Counted from the stretch's first letter, positions 21,700 to 34,268 are shown. The stretch is DNA of 64,000 nucleotides from Gigaspora margarita (GCA_009809945.1 WTPW01001665.1:3887-67886); one strand, 5' to 3'. Made by a program: numbers and translations. The notes: generated by a model from the letters alone, not told the origin.

Positions 21700-21865
21700 A
21701 CGAAATATTTTAAATAGCTATATATTAATATATAATGTATAATTGTTTTATATCGATTAAAATTAAATGTTATATATCAATTAACTTGTTATGAATTGAT
21801 ATATATCTATAATCGATAAATATCATAATTAAAATATAAATCGTTATATATCTGCTGATCAATAT
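21700..21865. repeat. ATATCGATT-type AT repeat, second tract
   Basis: Irregular units such as ATATATCAATTAA and ATCGTTATATATC, like those at 100-330. It ends at the SINE target duplication. Confidence 0.45.
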
Positions 21866-22233
21866 TTATCATATTCATTATTTTTTTTTAACGTTTAACA
21901 ACTGAGACCATTCGGCATATCATTTTATTAATTAAATGATGTTATTTATACATTATATTGTACAAAGAAGATCAATAATTACATGTAAGAAAATCTTGAC
22001 TCAGACTACTTTATCTGTGGCCTAAAGTTGGCTATAGTAGGACAGAAGTCCTCATAGTCTTATTGTTCCAGATTTTACCTCCGGACTTACTATTTCACCA
22101 AACCACATATGGCCTAGCCTCTCAGTAAACACCACTAGAAGTTTGTGACTTGATCATCACTACGTCTTGTGACTTTAGTTAAACAAATCATAGTTCCAAA
22201 CTAACAAGTTCAAACCCCAAGGGTTTTGAACAC

Positions 22234-22519
22234 TAGGGTTCCTCAAATCCAAATCAAATCAAATATTGGGCCAATTTGAATTTAATCAAATCAAATTGAC
22301 CCTGATTTGAATTTGATTTGATTCAAATATTTGGATTTGAATTTGATTTGAATTTGAATTTTTAATAGTAATTTTCAAATCAAATCAAATATTTGTCAAA
22401 TCAAATCAAATTTGGTCAGATTTGAATTCGATCAAATCAAATATAGTCAAATTTGAATTTGAATTTGATCAAATATTTGATTCAAATATTTGAAGATCAA
22501 ATCAAATTGCGGAACCCTA
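22234..22519. mobile_element. 286-bp hAT MITE, TAGGGTTCC ends, copy 1
   Basis: Ends are TAGGGTTCC and its inverse, with an exact 8-bp duplication TTGAACAC on both sides. The interior is built from TTTGATTTGAATTTG repeats. It is the same length and about 97% identical by eye to the inverted copy at 50743-51028. Confidence 0.9.
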
Positions 22520-22657
22520 TTGAACACCAAGTCTAAGCCTCCACGGCCTGCTGTTCATATTAGGTCCATCCTATGTTGACGTTCTGGGTCCCTGGTACCA
22601 TAGTGTTTCAGTTTCCTAATACGTCGAGCTAAGCCTCTTCACAGAAATTAATGTTTG

Positions 22658-22733
22658 CTGCCAATAAGATTCGAACTGGCGACCTTCTGATTTGCGACCT
22701 CGGAGCATAACCGCTATACTATCGGACCTGAGG
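22658..22733 (-). other. tRNA-like head of the SINE (pol III A and B boxes)
   Basis: Reverse strand: GGTCCGATAGTATAGCGGTT begins the head. TAGTATAGCGGTTA acts as A box and AGTTCGAATC as B box about 33 bases later. A GTCGCAA stretch sits where the anticodon loop belongs. The T stem does not pair properly and there is no matching acceptor 3' strand, so this is a tRNA-derived promoter rather than a functional tRNA. Confidence 0.8.
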
Positions 22734-22794
22734 TCTTATCATATTCATTATAGTACAAGCACTACCCATTTTATTTTGTTTTTTATTTTTTAAA

Positions 22795-25700
22795 TTACAG
22801 TAGTAGTTTTGAAATAGTTTGAAATATTTAGAACTATAAAACCAAGTGATCTGTAATTTGGATCATACCAAGCATGCATTGAACTATATTTGCGAAATGG
22901 TTCAAAATTTTGTATGATATATCGATAAAATTTGTATTATACAATCAGATTAGATTTTTTGTTTATAAATTAGATTTTTTATATTGTTTTTTTTTCAGTT
23001 TGTTTTGTTTTTTTTTATTTTTGTTTTGTTTTTTTAGTTTTTGTTTTGTTTTTTTNTTTTTTNTTTTTTAATTTTTTTCATTTTATTTGGTACTTTACAA
23101 GAATACCAGCCCTTTGCAAGAAAACCAACAACTTTTTGGCACTATGCAAGTACACCAATATGATTTTACAAGCCAACTCAAACTTCTGACAATTTGCAAA
23201 AACTCTTCTAACTTTTCAAGAACGCTTCTTTAGAGAAATAATTTAGTTAGATACAAGTTTTTGCAAGTTTTCACTTATTTATTTTCTTATTTGATACTTT
23301 TTGTTTTTGTTTTTTTTGTTTTTTTTTTAATTTTTTTTTATTAATTTATTTTATTCCAGTACTTTGTGAGAACATGCTACTTTAGAGAAATAATATAGTT
23401 AGGCGCAATTATTTGCAAGTTTTCGCAAGTTAATCTAGCACTTTACAAAACACAACTAGGTTTTAACAATTTCTGAATTTGAACTTTTACTTTAGAGAAA
23501 TAGAGATTTGGGACTTCATTTATTTTTTTTATTAAGTTTGTTTACATATTTTGCTTTTCAGTTTTTGTACTTATTTTTTTACTTTTATTTTATTTTATTT
23601 ATTCCTGACTTTCTTTGGAACTTTGCAAGAAACAACCTAACTTTCCGGCACTTTACAAGAACACCAACCCTAACTTCTCTACCATTTTGCAAGAACCTAC
23701 TAGATTCTCTGACAATTTGCAATAACTCCTACACTTCTGAGAAATAGTTTTTTTTTTACTTCTCGACTATTTTTAAAAAGTAGCAAATATGAGTGAAGAA
23801 AAATAATAGCTAACTGAAGGTAAAAAAAATAATTGTGTAGAGCTAGTATTATGCGACGAAGTGCAAAAGTAGTTTAAATTATTACTATTTTTTATTTTTA
23901 TTTTTTTTTGTTATTTTTTACTTCTTTGCTATTTTTTAAGAAGTAGCGAATATAAGTGAATATAAGCGAGTAGAGCTAGTATTATGTGACAAAGAGCGAA
24001 AATAGTTTACAATATTACTATTTTTTTGTTTCTGTTTTTTTTTTTGTTATTTTTTACTTTTTTACTTTTTTAGAAAGTAGCGAATATAAGCGAATATAAT
24101 AGTTAAAACAAAGAAAAAGAAATAATAGCTGCCTGCAGGGTGAGAGGACCCTAAACATCTCTGATATATATTATATTTTTTTTTAGCAAATTGATTCAAT
24201 TTTGATCTAAGGTCCAAATTTTAATTTTAGCAAATTGAAATTAATTTTAAAAAGGGTCATAATTGAATATTTTGGCGAATTACTAAGATTTTATACATGT
24301 TATATTTTATTTTTAGCAATTTAACCATATTTTGATAATAATCAATTTGGATATAACAAGTTATTAATAGTTTATGGAACAAAGTAATAATCAATTATAA
24401 TTGAAAAGTAGTTGTAGTATATAATCGGACTTTAGTATCAATAGCAACTTGGTACTTACCCTGCATATGTATTACAATCATTGATCATAATTGTATGTCG
24501 ATAAACAAATAATTATGTAATACAATTGCAAGGAGTTAACATTAAGTAAATTAGTTAGAAATTTATATAATAATTTTTAATTTTTCAAAATAACCTACTG
24601 TTCGGCGATGATTTACAAGAAATTTTACTATGCTAACTAAAAACATTTTATAACAAGACTTGTACACATATCATAGACTAATAGAACCTCAAATTTTATG
24701 AAAAAGTATTAAAAACTCGTAAAAATATTAACATTTTTGTAAATTCAGACGCATATGTTTTCACAAGTTTTCTCCTAAACTTCAAATGCTTTCAGAAGCA
24801 CTTTCTCAAAATTAAACCTCCAAAACGTGACTAAGTAAGTTGGTAGAATAGGTATTTTAAAGTTTTTATTTAAAATTTCATCAAAAACGGATTAATATTG
24901 ACGAAGTTATGATGATTTTTCAATTTGTTTCCAGATTCAGGATTTTCTAAAATTTACAATTTTAACAAAAACAGAAAAATTACATCACAGGCTAGATTTT
25001 CACAAGTTCAAATTAAACAAATTACTGCACATTAAGTAAACTTTTAGAGCATATTATTGGCTAATAGAGTCTTGAATTTTATGAAAAAATGTTGAAAATT
25101 TGTGAAGATATTAACGTTTTGTAAATTTAGCGCATACGTTTTTGCAAACAATTTTGGCATATGATATACGTTTTTGAAAATAGAAAAAAGCTTTCATCAA
25201 AGATTTTCTACGAGTTCTTGACCAAATTCGATAAAAATTTTTTTATTTGACTCTATAGATTTGTAGAATTAAAATAAAAAAATTTTTATCGAATTTGGTC
25301 AAGAATTCGTAGAAAAACCTTTGATGAAAAATTTTTTCTATTTCCAAAAACGTATATCACGTACCAAAATTGTTTGCAAAAATGTATGTATCTGAATTTA
25401 CAAAAATATTAATATCTCTACGAGTTTTTAACATTTTTTCATAAAATTTGAGATTCTATTAGTCAATAATATGCTCTAAAAGTTTACTTAGTGCGCAGTA
25501 ACTTGTTTTATTTGAACTTGTAAAAATCTAGCCTATGATGTAATTTTTCTGTTTTCATCAAAATTGTAAATTTTAGAAAATCTCGAATCTGGAAACAAAT
25601 TGAAAAATCATCATAACCTCTCATTTTAATCCGTTTTGATGAAATTTTAACCAAAGACTTTAAAATACTTATTCTATCAACTTACATAGTCATGTTTTGG

Positions 25701-26580
25701 AGCTTTCATTTTGAGAAAGTACTTCAGGAAGTATTTGAAGTTTAGAAGAAAACTTGTAAAAACGTATGCATCTGTATTTACAAAAATGTTAATGTCTTCA
25801 TGAGTTTTCAATATTATTTTATGAAATTTGAGATTCTATTAGTCTATAATATGTGCTACAAGTTTTGTTATAATTTTTTTTTAGTTAGCATAGTAAAATT
25901 TCTTGTAAATCATCGCCGAATAGTGGGTTATTTTGAAAAAGCAAAAAAACATATTACAAAAAAGCTATGTTGAAATTGTTTATAGGAACTTTTATAAAGA
26001 TATCTCTATGAGTTCTTGACCAAATTTGATAAAAAATTTTTTATTTTAATTCTATGAATTCAAATAAAAAATTTATACTATATTTATTTACTCGATACTA
26101 GATGTTATAATTTAGTTTTTAGCAAATTACTATAAAGTTTATATGTAATAATCCAACTTTTAGCAAATTTATTTGATTTTAGCAAAAATGTCTAAATTCA
26201 TGCAGATCAGTTATAACCTATATGAGAGATGTCTGGGGTCCTGGGGTGAGAAAAATAAGTATATAGAGCTAGTATTATGTGACGAAGTGTGAAAGTAGTT
26301 TAAAATTTTACTATTTTTTTGTTTTCATTTTTTTTGGTTTCAGTTTTTTTTGGTTTTATTTTTTTTTTTGTTATAAAAAAATATATGATAATAATATATA
26401 ATAAATAAAATATATTTAATTTAAAATATAATGTATAATAATAATAATAAATAAAAAAATATAAAATTTTATATTAAATTGTGAAATCTTGCGAAAACAT
26501 ACAAAAACCTGTAAAACGTTTAAAAATAAGTATAAAGTATAATAGTATTGATTAAATTATTATTCATGATTTTAATCTGA
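22795..26580. repeat. Second, inverted copy of the large repeat, with an empty MULE site
   Basis: Reverse-complemented, this region shares the CTTTGCAAG/GCAAAGTGCC units, the GAGCTAGTATTATG(C/T)GACGAAG segment and the AT-rich core of 9394-15013. At about 26400-26450 it has one TTAATTTAA where copy 1 carries the MULE. It is interrupted by a hAT element at 24145-26242. Some bases are ambiguous near 23056-23063. Confidence 0.6.
24145..26242. mobile_element. 2.1-kb hAT foldback (AGGACCC family), copy C
   Basis: Ends are AGGACCCTAAACATCTCTG and its inverse, with flanking AGGGTGAG and GGGGTGAG (7 of 8). The interior (about 24580-25930) is one long palindrome centred near 25255 with few mismatches. 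No ORF is present. It is about seven times longer than the other copies of the family. Confidence 0.78.
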
Positions 26581-26605
26581 TTACTATCGATTATTACCTA
26601 TTATC

Positions 26606-27384
26606 AGTATTGTCACGGAACAGCTTTGGACAATGATTTGGACAATTTTGGACAATTTTGGACAATTAAATAAAGTAAAATTACTTAAAATTTTATTATG
26701 ATAACCTATTTTTATTTTAATTGAAATATGTTTAGCACCTAAAAAAATATATAGTTATATATTTTTTAGAAAGATTTATTAAGGGTAGAGGGTATATCGA
26801 TCATTTTTTATATGATTTTTGTGTCACTATTTTTTCTTTTGAATATTAAAAAAGATTTTATTATGTAAACTGTTTTTAAAAATTAATTAAAATTTGTAGA
26901 ATAGGTTTTTCTGATTCTAATGGTAGTAAAATCATCAAANTTGNGTANATATNTATNNAGATACATGTANTTAAAGNTTAGATATTATTTTGTCATATGA
27001 TGATCATATGATATTTAATTAATAATCTTGTGTAATCCCGGAAAATTTGGAGGCTCCCCGGAAACTTTACAATATATACAAGTATATTTTTTTTAAATAT
27101 TTAATTTGTTAAAATTTTTACTACTATAAAGAACATAATCTAAACTATTTACTACAAAAATTTGATAAAAATTAATTGTAATAGTAAAAAGTTTTATTAG
27201 GAGCATATTTCTATTTTTTGTAAAAATCACATTGTGACACTAAGATCATATGAAAAATAATCGATATACCCCCTATCCTTAATTATTAAAGCCTGGACAA
27301 GCTTTGGACAATCTTGGATGTTTGGACAATTTTGGACATAGACAAGCCAAAAAAGGCTATGGACAGCTAAAACATACAATACTG
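26606..27384. mobile_element. hAT element with CAGTATTGT ends
   Basis: The ends CAGTATTGT and ACAATACTG are bordered by an exact 8-bp duplication CCTATTAT. Subterminal repeats of TTTGGACAA on both sides are typical of hAT. A nested TA-flanked MITE lies at 26782-27279. A relic of the same family lies at 33251-33496. Confidence 0.85.
26782..27279. mobile_element. TA-flanked MITE nested in the hAT element
   Basis: Ends are AGGGTAGAGGGTATATCGAT and their inverse, with TA on both sides. The relic at 33251 lacks this insert. Several ambiguous bases fall at 26940-26977, about the middle of the palindrome. Confidence 0.65.
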
Positions 27385-27773
27385 CCTATTATTATCAATT
27401 ACTAACTTAATCAATAGTCCTTGTTATGGGGGATTTTAATCAATTACTAGCCAATAACCAATAAAAATCAATAGTAATCCATGCAAATTTTGGTGATGAA
27501 AGAACCTTCTAAAAAAAAATTTCATTTTGGAATTTTTTCTTCAATCTACTTTTTATGTGTTATTTATTGTTTATTTTGCAGAACCTAAAACTTACTTGTA
27601 ACTTGATTCCAATTAGATAGCATCTTTTCAATTTGGATGAGTAAACAATGCTGATCTTTTAGAGAGGGTAAGTTAAATTTTTTACTTTTTGGTGAACTTT
27701 TAAAAAGCCCAAGAAGAAATATTAAAAGTACCAAACTTGCAAAAAGTATAAGATTTATGCTTAAAAAAGTGCA
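27385..27773. other. Stretch without recognised features
   Basis: No coding potential or inverted ends that I can support. Confidence 0.3.
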
Positions 27774-28312
27774 GTAAATTATGTAATTAGGGTTTATATA
27801 GGTCCTGACCCCCTCTAGTAATAGAACTATTGACCAATCAAATTTTATAATATTTAAAAAAAACTCAAAAATGTCTTTGATCTGAAAATAAGCTACTCCA
27901 CAATTGACAAAAGTTGCTATATAGTAAAGTTTAAATTTTACTAAGCAAATTAATTAAAATCGCTTAAGTAAACTTATTTAAAAGGTCAAAATACACTTAC
28001 TACAAAATTTTAATAAGTAATAGAGAATTTTTTATTAATTGACTTTTGATTTTTACGTTCAATAAAAAAATTAAAATTTTTTAAAAAATATATATTCAAC
28101 AAATGTAAAAATTATAAGTTAAATAATAAAAAATTTTTCAATTTTAGTAAAAATTTCAGTATATATGTATTTTGTCTTTCAAACAAGTTTACTTAATCAA
28201 TAATTATTGATTAACATAGTAGAATTTAAACTTTACTATGTAGCAACTTTCTGTAATTAACTAAAAATTGATTTTGCTTCAATATTATTGACTATTTATA
28301 CTATATATATAT
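27774..28312. mobile_element. Truncated Harbinger-type MITE
   Basis: After TTA the left end reads AAAAAGTGCAGTAAATTATG, a decayed form of the GGGAAGTGCAGTAAATCA end seen at 52189 and elsewhere. The GTAAACTT and CATAGTA modules follow. The right end is missing; the next element starts at 28313. Confidence 0.55.
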
Positions 28313-29634
28313 CAGTTATAGGACATATCACACCTGTTGATATATAAGTGTTAGCTTATAATAAAAATTATAATAAAAACATATGAATTTACTATAAACT
28401 TCAAGCCTCACATTATTTTTAACTTACATATTAACTTTTTTTCAATTTTGTGATTAAGCATAATGAAATTGTAGATTAAGGTTACTTAGAACACTTTTTT
28501 AAACTTTTGTTAATTTTGTACAATTTCAAAATGCAACTTTGTCTAAAACAAATATTCACTAATTTTAAATCAGCAATTATATGTAAAATTATACTCTAAA
28601 CAACTTTACTTAGTAGCAAAATATAGATCATTTTGATAAAAAAATAGGTTACTAAAGTTAAAAATTTTTGGTTTGTAATATAAAACCCTTTTTTTGTCAA
28701 GATAACCTGCTTTGAGCATCTAAGTAAACTTGTTCAGCATGTGATTCTACTTGTATTAGGGTCAAAATGTATTTTTTCAAACCTTTTCTAAATAAAAAAT
28801 AGTATTAAAGTTAGAAAAAAAATTTTTTTTTTTTTATGTCAAAGTTTTTACTATAGGAAAAGGCTTTTATTCAAGTATTTAGATCATGGGCGCCTCTAGG
28901 AGCACTCAGACATTTGTTATATAGATGAGAGTATAACTAGCCATACGTACAACTTTTGGTTGTCTAATTTAAGTAGTCCGCCCAAAGGTTCTATACTAGT
29001 TGCCATACCTGCAACCCAACTAGAGGGTTACCTATTTAAACTCTCTGGTCCCTGCTCCTCTGATTCTTCTTGTATCACCAGTACAGTTCTTTATTACGTA
29101 AATCAGTCAAGGCCAGTTCTGAGAAAAAATTTTTTTAATTTTAATACCATTTTTACTTAGTAAAAGGTTTAAGAAAACACATTTTGATCTTAATACAAGT
29201 AGAATTATATGCTGAACAAGTTTATTTAAATGTCCAAAGCAGGTTATCTTAATAAAAAAAGAGGTTTATATTACAAACCAAAATTTTTAACTTTAGTATA
29301 TAGTTAATCTATTTTTTTGTCAAGATAATCTATATTTTGCTACTAAGTAAAGTTGTTCAAAGCATAATTTTACATATAATTGCTAATTTAAAATTAGTGA
29401 ATATTTGTTTTTAACAAAGTAATATTTTGAAATTGTACAAAATTAATAAAATTTTAAAAAAGTGTTCTAAGTAATTTTAATCTACTATTTTTATTATACT
29501 TAATTGCAAAATTTAAAAAAAAGTTAATATGTAAGTTAAAAATAATATAAAACTTAAAGTTTATAGTAAATTCATATGTTTTTATTATAATTTTTATTAT
29601 AATTTATTACTCAGCATGATATGTCTTCTCTTAG
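28313..29634. mobile_element. CATAGGACATGTC foldback family, copy 3
   Basis: The left end is CAGTTATAGGACATATCAC and the right end is a decayed inverse. Long arms match those of copy 1 (1610-3258), with CTAAGTAAAGTTGTTC modules. A retroposon-like insert (about 28835-29130) sits in the centre. Confidence 0.6.
28835..29130 (-). repeat. Retroposon-like repeat with A-tail, copy 1
   Basis: On the minus strand the unit runs from about CTCAGAACTGGCC, through TTGGGTTGCAGGTATGGCA and GGGCGGACTACTTAAATTAGA, to an AATAAA-containing end and A12. Copies lie at 55575-55873 and 56340-56620, also ending in A-runs. It could be a SINE-like retroposon or a solo LTR. The short translated peptide shared by copies is only shared DNA. 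Confidence 0.55.
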
Positions 29635-29905
29635 TAAAATAATATAGTTAACCAAAAATATGCTTCTGCCAAGATTTTTACAACTTTTAATAAAAACCTT
29701 TAGAGTTGTTGCTTTACTACAACTTCTATAGTAATGGAGACTTTTATCTAGAAAGCCAAACCCATAAGAAAAGGTCTTTTTTATCTCTATTTCAATTTAA
29801 CTCAATATACAATTTGAAACTCTATATTCAAATCACTTCTAAATAAAGTTTTTGTTATATAAAGTATACTAATTACAAAGTTTTATAAATTAGCTTTTTT
29901 GAAAA
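29635..29905. other. Stretch without recognised features
   Basis: I see nothing I can support except the first copy of the Mutator-type target duplication at its end. Confidence 0.3.
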
Positions 29906-30231
29906 GAGTATTGCTAATCTTAACAGACTGTGAAATTCACAACCCTGCATCTGACCAATCAAAATTGCAGAATTGGCACGATCTGCAAATTTTCTTTGTG
30001 TAACAAAAACAAAGTATTTTTTACGAAAAAATTAAAAAATCACTTTTAACTTAAAATTTTGTCTATGAAAATACTTTTTTTTATACAAAAAAAAATTTCT
30101 TGCTAAATTTTATTATAAAGTTTGCTATTTATTATAGCCCTAACTCTAACTCTAACTTAAATAGAAAACTTTTTTAAAATTTTTTAAAATAGGGGTATGA
30201 ATTTTATAACCTGTGAATCAAAGTAATTTTC
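29906..30231. mobile_element. Mutator-type MITE, 326 bp, copy 1
   Basis: Ends are GAGTATTGCTAATCTTAACA and, reverse-complemented, GAAAATTACTTTGATTCACA. They are bordered by an exact 9-bp duplication TTTTGAAAA. The first bases match the ends of the MULE at 9795. The interior carries CCCTAACTCTAACTCTAAC and ACCAATCAAAATTGCAG. Probable non-autonomous relative of the MULE group. Confidence 0.85.
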
Positions 30232-30325
30232 TTTTGAAAAAGTTGATATAAGGAATTGTCAAAAAAAGTTGTGAATTATATATATTGATTAATATATTAC
30301 TAATTAATATATTAAATATTTATTG

Positions 30326-31033
30326 TTAGGAATGGTGCTGTAATCGGATAATGCTAAAATCCACGTAATCACTATATAATCAGATTTTTTAAAATTTCTG
30401 AAAATCGTATAAACAATCGATCTACACTATGTAATCAAAATAAAGCCATACAAATTTAATGAATCAGTTCTTATAACATAAAATTTTTGAAAATAATCTG
30501 GCAACCCGGCTTTTAATTTTATTTTCAAAAAATTATATATATAAAAACTATATAAAATTTTTTATAGATTTTTTTTAAAAACTTACTCGAATAGTAAGTA
30601 TACTTGAAATTTTTTTTTAGAGTTTAGTAAACTTTGACCCGGCCGGGTTATGAGAACTGATTAATTAAGTTTGTATGGCCTAATCGAATGGATCAGTTAG
30701 AGTGGGATTAATTCAATACTGCATAAATCGCATCTTGATATCTATTTATAAGAGACCTTCTAACTGTATCAAAACAGTGACTCTAATCCTAACCCTAAAC
30801 ACAAGACAATTTTTTTTTGTTAGTGGTTTTATAGATGCTTTTTGCCTTGTGGTTAGGATTAGGATTAGGGTCACCTTTTTGATACAGTTAGAAGGTCTTT
30901 TATATATAGATATTAAGGCATACCAACTGGTTATAGCATTCGATATAGTGTAGATCGATTGTTTATACGATTTTTAGAAATTTTAGGAAATCTAATGATA
31001 CAAAGATCATGTGGATTTCAGCATCATTCCCAA
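30326..31033. mobile_element. Foldback MITE with TTAGGAATGGTGCTG ends
   Basis: The ends TTAGGAATGGTGCTG and (inverted) TTGGGAATGATGCTG are flanked by TATTTATTG and TATTTATTA, an 8- or 9-bp duplication, so hAT or Mutator type. Near the centre the arms carry inverted telomere-like CCTAACCCTAA and TTAGGATTAGGATTAGGG. It is interrupted at 30444-30681. Confidence 0.65.
30444..30681. mobile_element. MITE with AGGCCATACAAA termini, copy 2
   Basis: Ends match 791-1016: GCCATACAAATTTAAT on the left and the inverse of AGGCCATACAAACTTAAT on the right, with CCGGCCGGGT just inside. Confidence 0.6.
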
Positions 31034-32168
31034 TATTTATTATTAAAATATATTTAAATATTGTATTAATTGTGATAGCTAATACTAAATATTATATAAT
31101 ACTTTGGTTTAGAAGTTGCAAATCTGGAAATTTTAAAACAAATAGTTATTTGTCAAAATCGCTTACTATATAGATCTGAAAATAAGCACCCTTTTTTGCA
31201 AATAATGTAAACCAAGGCTATCATAATTTAGACCAAATTAATTTAATATAGGCCAGAGGTACTTATTTTAAAGAGTACTTATTTATAGTAAAATACAGTA
31301 TTTTTTAAAATTTTGTATAAAAAAATGTATTTCATACATTAACAAAATTTTTTTCTAAATAATTTTACTATATGTTCTTCTAATTTTCTAAATTCTAGAC
31401 ATTAATTCTAATATAAACAAACTTAAAAAATTTATTTATTTGTCATATAGATTTTGATAATAATATTAAGATAGTTATTGAACTTATCTTTGTTTAAGTT
31501 AGATTAGTAATTACAATATAGTTAAATATTAGTAGCTAAAGATTGTTTTTATATAGATTTTTAAGTTATAACTAATTTATAGTAGAATAAATATTTGTTT
31601 TGAAATTGTTTGATCTGTAATTTCTGAACCAAAATGTCATATAACCTTCAATATCAGCTAAAATTAGCATTAGCCATTACATTAATTGTAATAAAAACTA
31701 ATATAAAAAAATATTTAAAAAATAATTACTAAAGCAACTTTATTATATAAGTACTATATATACTGTATATTCTATATGCTAAAAAAATTTGAACATTACA
31801 TATTAGTGAATTGGTGTAATTGGGTCTTTTTTAATAAACTATTATACAAAAATTTGTTTCTAAATAATGTTAAAAAACTAACAAATGAAGTATTTGTTAC
31901 AACTAACAAAAGAGTTTTTTGATATCTAGACAAGTTAAAAAACTAATAAAACTTAATAAAAGAGCTATACTAAGCTATAGAAAGAAGTACTTTTATCATT
32001 TGTTGAAATACTCAGGTGTTTTAGAATGGGTTGGACATTGTTAGATAGATTGGTAACTATTAAAAATAAATTTGAAAGCTAATTTTCAAAAAATGGCCTT
32101 TTTAATCTACTTTTGGTTTATAATTAAATACAAGAATTTTATAATTTTCTATGTACTTAATTATAAAT
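31034..32168. other. AT-rich intergenic stretch
   Basis: No coding sequence longer than background, no inverted ends and no repeat relationship recognised. Confidence 0.35.
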
Positions 32169-32466
32169 AGGACCCTGGACATCTTTCATATAGATTATAA
32201 CTGGATTTTGGCCAATTTTGGTCCAATTTGCAAAAAATAACAAAATATATTTATTTAAATAACTTTTAATCAAGTAATCAGAATTGAATAAACTTTTTTT
32301 TTAATTAGATGCGCCTTACTAAGAGCTTTATTTTTAAAAAAAGTTTATTCAAATTGGACTACTGGATGCCAAGATAATTGCCAAAAACTGTTTTTTTTGC
32401 TTCTCAAATTTTAGAGGTTTTTGCTAAAAAATTAAGTATGATCTCTGTACTAGATGTCTGGGTCTT
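32169..32466. mobile_element. hAT MITE (AGGACCC family), copy D
   Basis: Ends are AGGACCCTGGACATCTTTC and AGATGTCTGGGTCTT, with an exact 8-bp duplication TTATAAAT. Confidence 0.88.
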
Positions 32467-32671
32467 TTATAAATACAAAGCTAGTTAAAAAAACCATTTT
32501 TGTGAAAATTCACTTTGTAATAAATTTTTGTATAAAATTTTTTTGATAATTCTTGATCATGATTGGTCAAACCAATATGTTATGCTGATTTGCCGATATA
32601 ATATAAATAGCATATTACTTGTTATATATCTTTTTTTGAATTTTATATAAAAATCATCAAGCTTTTCTATA

Positions 32672-32922
32672 TGGGATCTCCTATAGCAAAAGAGGCAGTA
32701 GGATGATTATCTAATTTTGAGAAAATCACATTTGAAAATTGTCATGTGATTATTAATCATAATGGTAACAAAGACAAAAATTTAAATTCATATATATTTT
32801 ATTAATATATTTAATAAAAAAAAATTATCTTTATAAAGACAAGACTCTTAAGTAAATAATCAGCATAAAATTTTAAAATCTGATTGGTCCGCCTACTGCC
32901 TTCTTTTGCTATGGGGATCCTA
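32672..32922. mobile_element. MITE with TATAGCAAAAGAGGCAGTAGG ends
   Basis: Inverted ends share ATAGCAAAAGAxGGCAGTAGG preceded by TGGGATC or TAGGATCC. TA lies on both sides. The 251-bp interior is non-coding. Confidence 0.6.
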
Positions 32923-33250
32923 TATATTGAACCAAAATTAAATTTTAAACACTAATAAAAATTTTACTAGAAAATAAAAACTATTATAAGTTTGAAGCAA
33001 ATTTATATACAAATTATTATATTATACAGACAAAATAGAGATTGGAACCAGTTTAAATATTTGAATTTATTATATTAAAATTGAGTTTATTATACTAAAA
33101 TTTGAGTTTATCATATCAATTATTAATAAAAATTTAAACATTTATCAGATAATTTTTACTTTTTAGACACTTATCCTTAATAAATATTAACTAATTAAAT
33201 TTAAATTTATAATAGCATTTGATTTTTTTTTAGGTCTTTTTCTAAAAAAT

Positions 33251-33496
33251 AATCTGAGACAGTTTTTGGACAATGATTTAAACAATTTTGGACAATTTTG
33301 AACAATTAAATAAAGTAAAATAACTTAAAATTTTATTATAATAATCTATTTTAATTTTAACTGGAATGTGTTCAGCATCTAAAAAAAAATTATTAAAGCC
33401 TAAACAAGCTTTGAACAATCTTAACATTTGGACAATTTTGGACATGAACAAACCAAAAAAGGCTGTGAACAGCCAAAATATACAACTCTGCTCTAA
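33251..33496. mobile_element. Relic of the CAGTATTGT hAT family
   Basis: It shares the TTTTGGACAATGATTT start, TTTGGACAATTTTGGACA repeats and the CAGCCAAAATATACAACTCTG end with 26606-27384, but lacks the nested insert and has decayed ends. No target duplication is visible. Confidence 0.6.
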
Positions 33497-33678
33497 GCTA
33501 GTGATATCACTTGGTTATTTGGCCAACCAATGGTTATGGCCAAAAGGCCAAAAATGTAAATTTTATTTTTGTCTAAAACGGTCAAATAAAGCTAGTAATT
33601 TGATTGGTTCAATATTAATATATATTTATTACTAATTAATTATATAGCTAGAGATGTATCAGTCTGGTCCAGTCCTAA

Positions 33679-34268
33679 GGGAAGTTCAGAAAATCATGTA
33701 ATTATCTGGGGGGTCAGCCATCTATCACGTCCTATATATATATGTATAAACAGCCAATAATATTGAAGCAAAATTGATTATTAGTTAATTGCAAATAGTT
33801 GCTACATAGTAAAGTCTAAATTCTACTATGTCGATCGATAATTATCGATTAAGTAAACTTGTTTGGAAGATCAAAATACACATATTCTGAAATTTTTATT
33901 AAAATTGAAGAAATTTTTATTATTTAAATTTTAATTTTTACATTCGTCGAATATATTTTTTTAAAAAATTTTAATTTTTCTGTCGAACGTAAAAATCAAA
34001 AGTCAATTAATAAAAAATTCTCTAATACTTATGAAAATTTTATGGTAAGTGTATTTTGACCTTCTAAATAAGTTTACTTAAGCGACTTTAATCGATTTGC
34101 TTAGTAAAATTTAGGCGTTACTATGTAGCGACTTTTGTCGATTGTGGTGTAGCTGATTTTTAGGTCAAAGCCGTTTTTGAGTTTTATGAAATTTGATTGG
34201 TCAACAGTCCTATCACAGGGGGGTCAGGACCTATGTAAACCCTAATCATGTAATTTACTGCACTTCCC
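33679..34268. mobile_element. PIF/Harbinger-type MITE, TAA duplication
   Basis: Ends are GGGAAGTTCAGAAAATCATG and (inverted) GGGAAGTGCAGTAAATTACA, with TAA on both sides. Two inverted copies of the AGTAAACTTGTTTGGAAGATC module form most of the interior. Confidence 0.8.

Larger units (their letters stand above)
21882..22735 (-). mobile_element. tRNA-derived SINE with 16-bp TSD
   Basis: On the minus strand the element starts with a tRNA-like head at about 22733, runs through a roughly 490-bp body, and ends with an A-run (T9 at 21881-21889). It is flanked by an exact duplication TTATCATATTCATTAT (21866-21881 and 22736-22751). A head with pol III boxes, an A-tail and a long variable duplication together define a SINE moved by a LINE. 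A 286-bp hAT MITE plus its 8-bp duplication splits the body; without it the SINE is about 560 bp. The LINE in this window is a possible past driver, but shared 3' ends are not evident. Confidence 0.88.

Noticed and set aside
22658..22733. Functional tRNA gene
   Set aside because: The T stem and acceptor stem do not pair, and the sequence heads a SINE with an A-tail and target duplication.
24145..26242. CRISPR array or regularly spaced repeats
   Set aside because: Repeats in this and other regions are inverted arms of foldbacks, not regularly spaced direct repeats, and the DNA is eukaryotic.
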